From positions 320,331 through 384,330 of the forward strand of contig NZ_RAHJ01000019.1 in the NCBI RefSeq assembly GCF_003605755.1: a DNA stretch of 64,000 nucleotides, read 5' to 3'. The DNA is from Tsuneonella suprasediminis. GTDB taxonomy: Bacteria > Pseudomonadota > Alphaproteobacteria > Sphingomonadales > Sphingomonadaceae. This document shows, in pieces, positions 18,791 to 28,162 of this stretch. How positions within the stretch are numbered: the first letter of the stretch is position 1; the number at the start of each line of letters is the position of its first letter. A program made the position numbers and the translations under genes. The notes under the pieces are model-generated. The model was given only the letters and a program-made list of their open reading frames with translations, made no database searches and was not told where the DNA came from.

Positions 18791-20172
18791 GGCGCATCCC
18801 TCGCAGGGATCGAGAGAATAAACCGGGCCCCCTGCCCCGGCGCGCTTACAGCAATCAGGTCCCCCCCCATTGCCCGTGCCAGACGCCGCGAAATATAGAG
18901 TCCGAGACCGGAACCCCCATCCCCGCTGCGGCCAAGGCGCTCGAACTTGCCAAACACAGATGCGATCTGCTCTTCGGTTAAACCCGGGCCCTCATCCATC
19001 ACAGCAACTTGTGCCATTCCATCAGCCCTCGAAAGGCTGAGCGTCACACGGGATCCCTCGGGCGAATATCTGATCGCATTGCCGAGCAAATTCAGGAGTA
19101 TTTGTAATACCCTGCGGAATTCACCTGTTGCAGGCAAATGCGCGTCTGAGTCCAGGGGAACGATAGTGATCCGTCGTTCCTGCGCCCGCACACCGAGTAT
19201 CCCGCTGGCCCGCCTCACGACATCCGCCAGATCGATATGATCGGGAGCGGTCGAAAACTGATCGGATTCGACTACTTCGAGATCTGAGAGATCCTCGATC
19301 AGCGAAAGAAGGTGCTGCCCGGCTGACGCAATATCCGCGGCATAGGCACTGTATTCCTCTGCCAGCGGCCCCGCCAGCTTGGCCCGGATCGTTTCCGCAT
19401 TGGCGATGATCCGCGTGATCGGTTGTCGCAACGCGGGCGTCAGCTCCCGACCGAAGATGGCGGGAATTGGCGTTTCGAGTGTCGGGCTTTGTGGTTGCTG
19501 GGTTTGTGTCGCCAATGGCGTTTGGGCCACCAGCATCAGTTCAAAACCCGCTCTTCCCGGCGTTGGCTCACCCAGCGGAACAATGGTCACCATCCATTCC
19601 CGATCGGACCCGTCGATCCGGCACATTGCGCCATCGAGCAAGCGCCAGTGCAAAGGCAAACGATGCTCCAATCCGGGGAACACGACCAGTTCAGTCCACT
19701 GAGCAGCGGGGCGTTCTCTCATCGTTTCTGCGAGTTGCTGTAAATCAGCCGCACGCGCATCGACGGCGACAACACGCTGTTCGCTATCAAGCCGCGCTGT
19801 CAGTTCTGCAAGTTCGCGGTCGATCGCGATGCGTCGGGCCGCTGACTGCGTATCACTTTCGCTGGGCGGATTGGCCGTATGCCAGGTGCCAACAGAAATC
19901 GTGCAGCCGCCTTGTTGCGGATCTGGATCAGGCGCGATCTCGACCCATGCCCGAACGATCTCGTTACCATCGAGCGCATGAATCGTACGCGCAAGCCGTA
20001 AACCCAAGGAGCGCGCTTTACGGACGTGTTCGAGCAATTCGGGAATTGCGATTTTTCCGGGCAATTCGCCACCGCAGCGAATTTGCAGCCCCGCAAGAGG
20101 TTCATCTGCTTCGATCAACCGGTCATCCCGGTCACTCCGTGCATTAGCGATTATTCCATTGGACGCAGGCAT
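18787..20172 (-). CDS. Histidine-kinase-like protein lacking the phospho-acceptor His
   Basis: This 461-aa soluble protein has a PAS-like N-terminal region (about residues 1-220), a HisKA-like helical hairpin (about 240-300) and a complete HATPase_c domain. The ATP site is intact: N box NLLGNAIRYSP (361-371), G1 DEGPGL (393-398), F box FGKFER (407-412) and G2 GGSGLGL (419-425). In the H box the aligned sequence is TPALRQP where kinases have SHELRTP, so Pro246 stands in place of His. It may bind ATP without autophosphorylating on His, or act as a sensor partner. It is the last gene of a minus-strand run and lies 3 nt behind the unknown 320-aa gene. No membrane segment is seen. Confidence 0.85.
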   Translation of the reverse strand: MPASNGIIANARSDRDDRLIEADEPLAGLQIRCGGELPGKIAIPELLEHVRKARSLGLRLARTIHALDGNEIVRAWVEIAPDPDPQQGGCTISVGTWHTANPPSESDTQSAARRIAIDRELAELTARLDSEQRVVAVDARAADLQQLAETMRERPAAQWTELVVFPGLEHRLPLHWRLLDGAMCRIDGSDREWMVTIVPLGEPTPGRAGFELMLVAQTPLATQTQQPQSPTLETPIPAIFGRELTPALRQPITRIIANAETIRAKLAGPLAEEYSAYAADIASAGQHLLSLIEDLSDLEVVESDQFSTAPDHIDLADVVRRASGILGVRAQERRITIVPLDSDAHLPATGEFRRVLQILLNLLGNAIRYSPEGSRVTLSLSRADGMAQVAVMDEGPGLTEEQIASVFGKFERLGRSGDGGSGLGLYISRRLARAMGGDLIAVSAPGQGARFILSIPARDAP

Positions 20173-20175
20173 CGC

Positions 20176-21138
20176 TCAGCCTCTCACTGCACGATCAGAT
20201 TCGGCAAGCAAAGACGCGGCCTGATCCGCCCTCACCATCGAAAAATCCGCTGGGAGCGCGAATTCGGGATTAAAGTATATCAGTTGCTGCTCAACTTCGG
20301 CATGTTTCAGACCCGCCGCCAACAGCGCCAGTGCGAGGCGCGCAGATTGCTGTTCATTGGTCGAGAGGATCACTGTGTCCCGTGGCTGCTTTGCCATCGA
20401 TGCCAGTGCCGACAGGAAAATCGCAACACCTGCATGGCTCACGAATAAAGCGGCACGTGAGCCATTTCCCATCTCATTTACGAGACGTTCGAGAAGGGCA
20501 GGACGGCAGGCGCGTTCGTCATAGCTTTGCCGCAATTTCCCCGCCGCCACGGCTGCATGCTCCGCCGAAACACCCTCAGCAAACTGACTGAACTTTTCAA
20601 CGGCGCGATGGAACAGATTCGCAGGCAGATCGGATAGCACCAGTTCCATGCGCCGTTGGCGTTGAATGAAGCGCGCCTGAGTAGTCAGAACCGACATTGC
20701 CAGCGAAGCCACCTGATCATTATCCGAGGCGACAAGTGCCTGAAGCAACGGGCTCAACACTGGATCAATCCCGTGGCGCCTTTCAAGTCGGCCGGTAAGC
20801 TGCGTTTCGACCGCCAGAGCATGGCAATGACATGCAATGTCACGATCTCCGGTCAGAGCTTCCGACAAAGCACCAACTGCCTCCTCGGAGAAGGCGTGGG
20901 TTTCAGAAGAATCCATCGCTTCAGCCAGAACCGACAACATCTGTTGCGCCAGATCGGCAGACATACCCCGTACGCGACTGACGATCTCATCGCTGAATAA
21001 TGCATGATCGTGGTCTGTCAGAAGATAGCCCAGAATGGGTTCAATGGAACTAAGCAACGCATCACCCGTCGCAAGCTCTTGGCGGAGCATCGATACAACA
21101 GGGATCGCCTGCAATTGTGACGTGCCAGATTCGGTCAT
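20176..21138 (-). CDS. Helical protein of unknown function linked to the kinase-like gene
   Basis: This 320-aa protein appears soluble and almost entirely alpha-helical, with no signal peptide or membrane segment. A vague resemblance to alphaproteobacterial DUF2336 helical-repeat proteins was considered, but I cannot support it firmly. Its stop lies 3 nt before the histidine-kinase-like start, so the two are very likely co-translated and may work together. It contains the basic stretch RFIQRQRRMELVLSDLP near residues 170-190 and an acidic N-terminal half. Function is unknown. Confidence 0.7.
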   Translation of the reverse strand: MTESGTSQLQAIPVVSMLRQELATGDALLSSIEPILGYLLTDHDHALFSDEIVSRVRGMSADLAQQMLSVLAEAMDSSETHAFSEEAVGALSEALTGDRDIACHCHALAVETQLTGRLERRHGIDPVLSPLLQALVASDNDQVASLAMSVLTTQARFIQRQRRMELVLSDLPANLFHRAVEKFSQFAEGVSAEHAAVAAGKLRQSYDERACRPALLERLVNEMGNGSRAALFVSHAGVAIFLSALASMAKQPRDTVILSTNEQQSARLALALLAAGLKHAEVEQQLIYFNPEFALPADFSMVRADQAASLLAESDRAVRG

Positions 21139-21172
21139 CGCTCGGCCCTAGCCGATGTTGGTTAAACCGACG

Positions 21173-22345
21173 TTAGCTTCGAATGAAGGGTTTGACGAGA
21201 CGCAAGAAAAGCAAAAGCAATGCGATAATTGCCATTCCCACAACAGGAAAACCGAGAAGGGTGGCAATCAAGGCCAGAAGGAGCACCAGCGCCCGGTCGG
21301 ATAACGGGCGCACCCAAACCGGCGCTGCCGCCTCTTCGGACAGGCGCATGGCAGCCACTAGCACCAGCGCCACATACACCCCGTGCCATTCTTCGCCTTC
21401 TCTCGTTCCAAGCGACAGTGCGACGAGCGCAATATCGAGAATGGAGTTCCGAATGGCGGGGAATGCGCGGGTCAGCCCACCTGCTTGGCCCGCACGAAGG
21501 AAACGATGAAAGTGATATGCGATGCTCCCGACAGCAGCGGACGCAACCAGAGCAAGCAACCCACCCGCGATTCGGCCGGACCAGCCTGCAACTCCGCCGC
21601 CAACGGCCAGCAGAATTGCTATCATGCCGAGAGCAACTGACCATATTTGCGAACGCGATTTGCCCGACAGGAACCGGGCAGCCGCATAACCACCCACCTC
21701 GCCGGGCGCGCTGAACCCTGGCGACGGAACATGGCGCCCAAGCCATAGTGCCTCCAATCGTCGCGCATGGTTCGCACTTCGCACCAGCGACCATCGACCG
21801 TCATCCAGCGAAGATTCGGGAACCGGAATGGCACGCACCCCGCGTTGAAGAGCAATCCGCAACAGGCCTGCCACTGCGTCCCCATCCGGCGGCAGCGCAG
21901 TCAGTGCTTCTACTGCATCCCCGCGCACGAGCAGAGCGCCGCCCCATGCCCGATCGCGATCTATTCGTTCAAAACCATGCTCAAGACCGATCTCGATCGG
22001 CAATACCGCCAGCCCCGGCCTTTGAGAGAAACGGTCTACCAGCCAGTTGCCATCGACCAGCAATCCTGGCGCCAGAACAAGTACCTCGTCATTGGCGCTG
22101 ACCATGCCTGAAAGACTGCGATGAGCTGTGATTGCATTAAAGCGCGCCCCCGCATTTTCGGCCTGCCTCTGAAGCTCGGCAATTTCCGGGCTCGCGCTCT
22201 CAGCAAGGCAAACGATCCGCTCACAACCCAGCGCCAGCGCGGCGTCGATTTGCAATGCCAGCACTCTGCGCCCGGCGAAAGGCTGAAGCCCTATTCCCGG
22301 CTCACCAAATCTTTCGCCCAAGGCAGACAGCAATGCAACGCGCAC
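21173..22345 (-). CDS. Nucleotidyltransferase-like / polytopic membrane fusion protein
   Basis: This 390-aa protein starts at a GTG. The N-terminal half (about residues 1-205) resembles a GT-A/NTP-transferase fold, with a start like MRVALLSALGERFG, a GRRVLALQIDAAL segment and WGGALLVRGDAVEAL. The C-terminal half (about 233-385) has five or six membrane helices. This layout matches inositol-phosphate cytidylyltransferase / CDP-alcohol phosphotransferase (IPCT-DIPPS) fusions, but the CDP-alcohol motif DGxxAR...GxxxDxxxD is not visible and the transferase half also looks divergent. It lies 34 nt upstream of the 320-aa gene. Activity is unproven. Confidence 0.65.
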   Translation of the reverse strand: MRVALLSALGERFGEPGIGLQPFAGRRVLALQIDAALALGCERIVCLAESASPEIAELQRQAENAGARFNAITAHRSLSGMVSANDEVLVLAPGLLVDGNWLVDRFSQRPGLAVLPIEIGLEHGFERIDRDRAWGGALLVRGDAVEALTALPPDGDAVAGLLRIALQRGVRAIPVPESSLDDGRWSLVRSANHARRLEALWLGRHVPSPGFSAPGEVGGYAAARFLSGKSRSQIWSVALGMIAILLAVGGGVAGWSGRIAGGLLALVASAAVGSIAYHFHRFLRAGQAGGLTRAFPAIRNSILDIALVALSLGTREGEEWHGVYVALVLVAAMRLSEEAAAPVWVRPLSDRALVLLLALIATLLGFPVVGMAIIALLLLFLRLVKPFIRS

Positions 22346-22415
22346 GCCTTAATCTCCTCCATGCAGGAGAAAACGATCTAGGGATTACAAACTGAAGTGC
22401 CAAGCGACACGACGC

Positions 22416-22715
22416 TTAACATGCGAATTCGTCGCGGTAACGTTCGATCTTTCGCACAACTGTCGGTTCGCCGGGGGCGCTGGCCAGAGCGTTTTCCGCA
22501 AGCTCGATAAGTTCAGACGAATGGAAACTCGCAGCAAGGCCTTTCAAACGCAATGCAGCGATTGTCCAGTTTCCATCACAACGCGCGCGCTTGAGCAGAT
22601 CGAGATGCCCGCTCAGGCTCTCAACAAACGCCAAACGGAGCTCGGCAAAAAGCGCCGGATCCTCCCCTGCAGCGGCGGCAAGGGTCGCGTCAAAGTCACC
22701 GTGTTCGTGGGCCAT
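22416..22715 (-). CDS. Hpt-like domain protein lacking the phosphotransfer His
   Basis: This 99-aa single-domain protein matches the length and helical pattern of histidine phosphotransfer (Hpt) domains. The signature around the phosphorylated residue is AALRLKG (53-59), where active Hpt domains have AHxLKG, so Leu55 replaces His. The rest of the four-helix pattern, including LIELAENALASAPGE, is kept. It is the first gene of the minus-strand run and is divergent from the TipN-like gene, 72 nt away. A phosphotransfer role is unlikely; a binding or anti-kinase role is inference. Confidence 0.75.
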   Translation of the reverse strand: MAHEHGDFDATLAAAAGEDPALFAELRLAFVESLSGHLDLLKRARCDGNWTIAALRLKGLAASFHSSELIELAENALASAPGEPTVVRKIERYRDEFAC

Positions 22716-22787
22716 AGTACATGGAAGCTAGCCGATACGTAGTTAAAGGAGGGTTTATTGCGACCCATTTCGTGGTAGGTTTGATGG

Positions 22788-25433
22788 ATGACCGGGGGAA
22801 AGCACATTCGGGCCGTTGGCCACGATGGCGGCGCTGATGCGCCCGTTGAAACACATGCAAACACCGAAGGGGAAAGCCCCCTTTCGTTACAGGATGACTT
22901 GGCGGAAGAGGATCTCGTTGCTGACGATGCCGACTGGGTTGAGGATGACGCACAACGCCAAAAATCCGGATGGCTGGCTCCAGCGCTGGCAATTTGTGTA
23001 ATCCTCGTATGGACAGGGTTCTTTATCTGGGCCCATCGCGGAAGGCTAAATCTATCCATCGATCCAGCTTTTGCCTCTCAAATGATCGTGCAGTGGAGCG
23101 TGCCGGTGCTGCTGGTTATTGCTCTGTGGTTGTTGGTCATGCGGACGAGCCGCCGCGAAATGTCGCGCTTTGTCGATGTCGGGCGAGATCTGGCTGCGCA
23201 GTCAATTACGCTCGAAACCCGATTGAGCACGATCAATCGAGAACTGAGCCTTGCCCGAGAATTTCTTGCTGCCGAAACGCGCGAACTGGAAACTCTCGGA
23301 CGCGTGGCAACTGCACGGCTCAGCGAAAACGCCGACTATCTTCAATCACTGATCCGCGATAATGGGGCGCAACTCGACGCGATAGAAACGGTCAGCCGCA
23401 AGGCGACTGAGAATATGGATCGGCTGCGAGACGACTTGCCAGTCGTGGCCAATTCCACCCGCGACATGACCAACCAGATAGGAGCGGTCGGTCGATCGGC
23501 CCAAGATCAGCTCGGAGAACTTATTGCCGGGTTTGAACGGCTGAACGAATTTGGCAGCGCCAGCAGCCAGCAAGTGGAAGCGCTCCGCACTAAAGTCGAT
23601 GAGACGCTGGCTGTGCTGCGAACCCAATCTCAACAAATCGAAGAAGCAACCTCCACCCGCTTCATCGCTTTGCGCGATAGGATCGAAGATTTCCGCACCG
23701 ATCTGGACACCCGTGAGGTTCAGGTGCTGGCCGCGATGAGGATGCGGGCCGATCGTTTGCGCGAAGAGATTGCCCAAGCGAGCGACGGGCTGGAAGAACG
23801 GGAAGCTGAACTACTCCAGTCGCTGCAAGCGCGGATCACAGCCATTCGAGACGGCGCAACGTCAGTCGGCCGCAGCTTGACCGATGCCGAAGAAACGGCG
23901 CTTAACCGCTGGGAAAACCGGATCGCGGCTTTGCAAGGTCAGATGGCCGAAACAGTCGCCGAAATTGAACAAATCGATCGCGTTGCAATCGATGGTGCCA
24001 ATGAGCGTGTTGATGAGGTGCGTCGCAACACGACCGCAATTATGGAACAACTCGGTGCAGCCCATTCCGAGTTAATGCAGGAACTGAATGCTCTTAGCGC
24101 CGCTGCAGATCGGGACAACCAATCTCGGGTCGAGGAAGTCGGCGCGCAATTGGCATCATTTGATGCCAGCATTGCTGAACGGGTTGAGAAACACCGCGAG
24201 CGTGTGAGCTTGATTGCTGAACAGAGTGCCGATGTAGCCCGCCATATCGATAATCTCGTCGGTGAAATGGAACGCGCGGCAATGCAGGGCCGCGAAGCAG
24301 AAACGACGCTGTCATCGGTGCTCGCCACATTCGAAGAACGCCTGTCGGGTAGTCGAGTTGCACTGACAGAAACCGACCAAACCGTTAGCGAGCTGACCGA
24401 AGCGAGCGTACGCCTGCTCGAATTGCTGCAGGCCAGCATCGAACGCAGCCGTAGCGAATTGCCCGAAGCAATCGAAGCGGCCAGCGAGAGTGTCAATCAA
24501 GTCGCTTTACACGGAGAAACACTTGGCCTGATGCTCGCGGCGGCAAATGACAAAGGGCGTGAACTGTACGAATACGTGTTGGCGGCACAGTCTGAAAGCG
24601 CGGGCGCGATGACGGATATCACGGAATTCCATTCTCGTATTCGGGAAACCCATCAGGCGCACCTGTCGCAGCTAGACACATTGCGTGATCGTCTGTCTGC
24701 TCTTTCGGAAGATAGCTCCGCGGTCTCTGCCGATGCACAAGGCCGGTTGCGCGATGCGATTGCCGTACTTGAACATTCGGTCCGCAAGGCCGTCGATTCG
24801 ATCGATACCGGAAGCACCGACCGTATTCAGGAAATCGCGGAAAAGGTGGGTGCTGATGCTGCCGAGCACATCGAGCGCGCAGTGCGGCAACGGACCGCTG
24901 ATGCGCTAGGCTCTGTTGAAACGGCCACCGACCGGGTCAATAACGCCAGCCGCGAAACAGCTATCCAATTGCGCGATCAACTGGCGCGGATCAACGAACT
25001 GGCAGGCAATCTGGAAAATCGCGTCGCCCTCGCCCGGCAGCGCGCAGAGGAGCAGGTCGATAATGATTTTTCGCGCCGCGTTGCTCTGATCACCGAAAGC
25101 CTCAATTCCCATTCGATCGATATTGCCAAAGCGTTGTCGGCTGACGTCACGGATAGCGCCTGGGCAAGCTATCTCAAAGGGGATCGCGGCATATTCACCC
25201 GTCGGGCAGTCCGCTTGCTCGATAATTCCGAGACTCGCGAACTGATGGGTATTTACGAAGCCGACGAAGATTTCCGCGAGCACGTCAATCGTTACATCCA
25301 CGACTTTGAGGCAATGCTGCGGTCGATGCTCTCGACACGCGATGGTCACGCGATCGGCGTCACCTTACTCAGTTCCGATATGGGCAAGCTCTATGTGGCG
25401 CTGGCACAGGCGATCGAACGCCTCCGCACCTAA
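22788..25433 (+). CDS. TipN-like inner-membrane coiled-coil polarity protein
   Basis: This 881-aa protein has an acidic cytoplasmic N-terminus, two membrane helices (about residues 61-82 and 98-118) and a roughly 700-residue region of long coiled coils rich in Glu, Arg, Ala and Gln. It ends with a compact conserved tail, for example SAWASYLKGDRGIFTRRAVRLL and VTLLSSDMGKLYVALAQAIE. Length and topology match Caulobacter TipN, the birth-scar polarity factor; related Rhizobiales proteins are often called kinesin-like. Orthology is inference from architecture. It is monocistronic and divergent from the Hpt-like gene, with DUF1467 converging 9 nt downstream. Confidence 0.75.
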   Translation: MTGGKHIRAVGHDGGADAPVETHANTEGESPLSLQDDLAEEDLVADDADWVEDDAQRQKSGWLAPALAICVILVWTGFFIWAHRGRLNLSIDPAFASQMIVQWSVPVLLVIALWLLVMRTSRREMSRFVDVGRDLAAQSITLETRLSTINRELSLAREFLAAETRELETLGRVATARLSENADYLQSLIRDNGAQLDAIETVSRKATENMDRLRDDLPVVANSTRDMTNQIGAVGRSAQDQLGELIAGFERLNEFGSASSQQVEALRTKVDETLAVLRTQSQQIEEATSTRFIALRDRIEDFRTDLDTREVQVLAAMRMRADRLREEIAQASDGLEEREAELLQSLQARITAIRDGATSVGRSLTDAEETALNRWENRIAALQGQMAETVAEIEQIDRVAIDGANERVDEVRRNTTAIMEQLGAAHSELMQELNALSAAADRDNQSRVEEVGAQLASFDASIAERVEKHRERVSLIAEQSADVARHIDNLVGEMERAAMQGREAETTLSSVLATFEERLSGSRVALTETDQTVSELTEASVRLLELLQASIERSRSELPEAIEAASESVNQVALHGETLGLMLAAANDKGRELYEYVLAAQSESAGAMTDITEFHSRIRETHQAHLSQLDTLRDRLSALSEDSSAVSADAQGRLRDAIAVLEHSVRKAVDSIDTGSTDRIQEIAEKVGADAAEHIERAVRQRTADALGSVETATDRVNNASRETAIQLRDQLARINELAGNLENRVALARQRAEEQVDNDFSRRVALITESLNSHSIDIAKALSADVTDSAWASYLKGDRGIFTRRAVRLLDNSETRELMGIYEADEDFREHVNRYIHDFEAMLRSMLSTRDGHAIGVTLLSSDMGKLYVALAQAIERLRT

Positions 25434-25442
25434 AAGACCATA

Positions 25443-25727
25443 TCACGGGTGTTCGTTGACCTCCGGGGTGGGGATGAAGCTCAAACTATCGAGCGTGACC
25501 CAGCCATTGACGTAGTTTGCAACATAGAGCGCAGTGAGCACGGCCGCCAAAACGGTCGCTCGCACCACCAGACGTCTCGGGCGAAAGTTTGCTGGCGCGC
25601 TATCGGCCTGGCCCGGAACTTTCTGAACACCCATTTCATCGTGCGTGCGAACTCCGAAAGGGAGCAGGAGAAAAGCAGCCATCACCCAGAACAGCAGGTA
25701 GATCGCAAGAACAGACGTCCATGCCAT
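25443..25727 (-). CDS. DUF1467 family membrane protein
   Basis: This 94-aa protein has two membrane helices (about residues 6-25 and 55-74) flanking a soluble segment with LPFGVRTHDEMG, which is typical of DUF1467. The family is widespread in Alphaproteobacteria with unknown function. It lies 3 nt behind the RNase J gene, so it is the last gene of the long nuo-birA-coaX-rnj transcription unit. The ATG is at 25727. Confidence 0.85.
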   Translation of the reverse strand: MAWTSVLAIYLLFWVMAAFLLLPFGVRTHDEMGVQKVPGQADSAPANFRPRRLVVRATVLAAVLTALYVANYVNGWVTLDSLSFIPTPEVNEHP

Positions 25728-25730
25728 ATC

Positions 25731-27377
25731 TCAATTCTCCGGTAACAAGACCCGGACTTGCGGGCGTTTGCCGCTCCAACGGGTCGCTGCACGACGGGTA
25801 GCCAAACGAACTGCCTCATAAACTTCGCTGCGATCTCGTCGTGCCGCACCTTTCAGCTTACCCAGTGCGGTCGCGATATCCTCTTTCGTTTCAGACACAA
25901 AGGCGTCGTAATCTTCATCGAGAGGAAGTCCGACCCCTTCGATGGTAGCCCTCCCCTGTGCATCCAGCGCCACGACAACAACTCCTTCACGCGCAAGACG
26001 GCGACGCATGGTGATTGCTTCGCCATCTGCCGGAACAATGATGTCACCATCGAGCACGAGACGACCGCTTTCAACTTCGGCCAGCTTGCCTGGTTTGCCT
26101 GGCGCAATACGGACGATGTCGCCATTCATTTGGAAAATTGTATGCGGGATACCTCTGCTGGAACCCAAGCGGGCTTGCTCTGCCATATGGCGTGCCTCGC
26201 CATGAACCGGGACAAGAATCTCGGGTCGCAACCATGTGTAGAGCGCTTCCAGCTCCGGTCGACCGGGGTGGCCAGATACGTGGATGGCGCTCTGCCGATC
26301 GGTCACCATGACAATTCCACGCTGCGCGAGTTGGTTTTGCACGCGTCCAATAGCTATTTCATTGCCTGGAATCTGGCGACTTGAGAACAGCACTACATCG
26401 CCCTTCACCAACTCGATAGGATGGTTTTCATCTGCCATGCGGGCAAGTGCCGCACGCGGTTCCCCCTGCCCCCCGGTTGCCACCACCAGCACTTCTCCAC
26501 GAGGCAAACCCATTGCCGTGTCGAAATCGACCAACGGTGGCAAATCTTCCAGATAACCGTTATCTTGCGCAACTTCGATAATCCGGTCGAGCGAGCGACC
26601 CGCCACGCATAGCTGGCGCCCGGTTGCCCGCGCGACTTCCCCCAAAGTGTGAAGACGGGCCACGTTGCTGGCAAATGTGGTAACGACTACTCGCCTGCCA
26701 TGCCAACGCGCGACCTCCTCATGCAAACCCTTGTAAACCGCGCCTTCAGACCCGCTTTCAGCCGGATTGAAAACATTAGTTGAATCGCAAACGAGGGCGA
26801 GCACTCCCGCATCGCCAATTTCGCAAAGTTCTTCTTCGGTAGTCGGTTCGCCGATAATCGGCTCTTCATCGAGCTTCCAGTCGCCAGTATGGAACACGCG
26901 TCCGAAAGGCGTATCGATCAGAAGCCCATTACCTTCGGCAATCGAATGAGCGAGCGGAACATAGGATATCGCGAACGGGCCTACGTCAAATTTATCAGTG
27001 CCTTCGACGATAATCAGCTCGACATCGTCTTCCAGACCAGCTTCCTGAAGCTTCCTCCGTACCAGTTCGCCAGTGAAAGGCGTCGCATAGAGCGGAACCC
27101 CCAGATCGGCCGCAAAGTATGGCACCGCCCCGATATGATCTTCGTGCGCATGGGTGAGGACAATACCATCAAGGCGTTCGGCACGATCTTCGATAAAGGA
27201 GAGGTCAGCGAACACGAGATCGACACCAGGATATTCGTTCCCACTGAAAGTCATCCCAAGATCAACCATCAACCACCGGCCCTGACAGCCATAGAGGTTG
27301 ACGTTCATCCCTATCTCACCCGATCCCCCAAGGGCGAGAAACAGCAATTCGTCTTCAGGGGTTAAATCTTTTTTCAC
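25731..27377 (-). CDS. rnj: Ribonuclease J
   Basis: RNase J (548 aa) is a beta-CASP metallo-beta-lactamase with 5'-3' exonuclease and endonuclease activity in mRNA decay and rRNA maturation. The catalytic zinc motif HAHEDH is in [14 protein letters not shown], followed by later motifs [14 protein letters not shown]-like CDSTNVF and HVSGHPGR. The start is GTG at 27377, overlapping the coaX stop as GTGA. The same window also encodes RNase E, so both decay pathways coexist here. Its place behind nuoN-birA-coaX is common in the class. Confidence 0.96.
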   Translation of the reverse strand: MKKDLTPEDELLFLALGGSGEIGMNVNLYGCQGRWLMVDLGMTFSGNEYPGVDLVFADLSFIEDRAERLDGIVLTHAHEDHIGAVPYFAADLGVPLYATPFTGELVRRKLQEAGLEDDVELIIVEGTDKFDVGPFAISYVPLAHSIAEGNGLLIDTPFGRVFHTGDWKLDEEPIIGEPTTEEELCEIGDAGVLALVCDSTNVFNPAESGSEGAVYKGLHEEVARWHGRRVVVTTFASNVARLHTLGEVARATGRQLCVAGRSLDRIIEVAQDNGYLEDLPPLVDFDTAMGLPRGEVLVVATGGQGEPRAALARMADENHPIELVKGDVVLFSSRQIPGNEIAIGRVQNQLAQRGIVMVTDRQSAIHVSGHPGRPELEALYTWLRPEILVPVHGEARHMAEQARLGSSRGIPHTIFQMNGDIVRIAPGKPGKLAEVESGRLVLDGDIIVPADGEAITMRRRLAREGVVVVALDAQGRATIEGVGLPLDEDYDAFVSETKEDIATALGKLKGAARRDRSEVYEAVRLATRRAATRWSGKRPQVRVLLPEN

Positions 27378-28150
27378 GCGTTTGCTCGTTCTGCCAGAAT
27401 GGCAAGGCCTTCGAGTGTCAGGTCAGGGTCGACGGCATCGAAAATTTCAGTATGCTGATCGAAAAGGATGGCGAGCCCTCCCGTCGCGACCACTTTGGCT
27501 GGACGGCCGATCTCCGCTTTCATTCGCGCGATCAGCCCCTCCATCATTGCAACGTACCCCCAGAAAACACCGATCAGCATCTGATCTTCGGTATTGGTGC
27601 CGATTACGCTGTCATTCGTCGGCGCCTCGATCGCAATGCGTGGAAGTTTTGCCGTATTTCCAACGAGTGCATCCAGCGACAGATTGATGCCGGGTGCGAT
27701 AATGCCCCCTTTATATGCGCCGTTGAAATCGACAGCATCAAATGTCGTGGCCGTTCCGAAGTCGACGACGATTAAATCGCCATCATATTTGGCGTGGGCG
27801 GCGATTGTATTCAGTGCTCGATCCGCTCCGAGAGAGCGCGGTTCATCGACATCAATCGCTACCCCCCACTCTGCGCCTCCCTCACCTGCAATCAGCGGAG
27901 TCTTTCCAAAATACTTTTCAGCAAAAACAGTGAGATTGTGAATCGCTCTGGGCACAACCGAACCGATTATAAACTGATCGATCGATTTTCGTGCCACTCC
28001 CTCAATCTTCAGAAGTTGAAGAAGCCAAACTGCATACTCATCACCTGTTCGACGGGGATCGGTGGCAATCCTCCAACGTGCCCTGATCTCACGACCCTCA
28101 ATCAGAGCAAATACGACATTGGTGTTACCGACATCAGCAGCAAGCAGCAT
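27374..28150 (-). CDS. coaX: Type III pantothenate kinase
   Basis: CoaX (258 aa) phosphorylates pantothenate, the first step of CoA synthesis. It shows the ASKHA-fold phosphate-1 motif [11 protein letters not shown] at the N-terminus, the phosphate-2 segment [13 protein letters not shown] and the GADR motif of the substrate site. Type III kinases are insensitive to CoA feedback and need a monovalent cation (family knowledge). It lies 12 nt behind birA and overlaps rnj by 4 nt. Confidence 0.96.
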   Translation of the reverse strand: MLLAADVGNTNVVFALIEGREIRARWRIATDPRRTGDEYAVWLLQLLKIEGVARKSIDQFIIGSVVPRAIHNLTVFAEKYFGKTPLIAGEGGAEWGVAIDVDEPRSLGADRALNTIAAHAKYDGDLIVVDFGTATTFDAVDFNGAYKGGIIAPGINLSLDALVGNTAKLPRIAIEAPTNDSVIGTNTEDQMLIGVFWGYVAMMEGLIARMKAEIGRPAKVVATGGLAILFDQHTEIFDAVDPDLTLEGLAILAERANA

Positions 28151-28162
28151 GATACGATCCTA

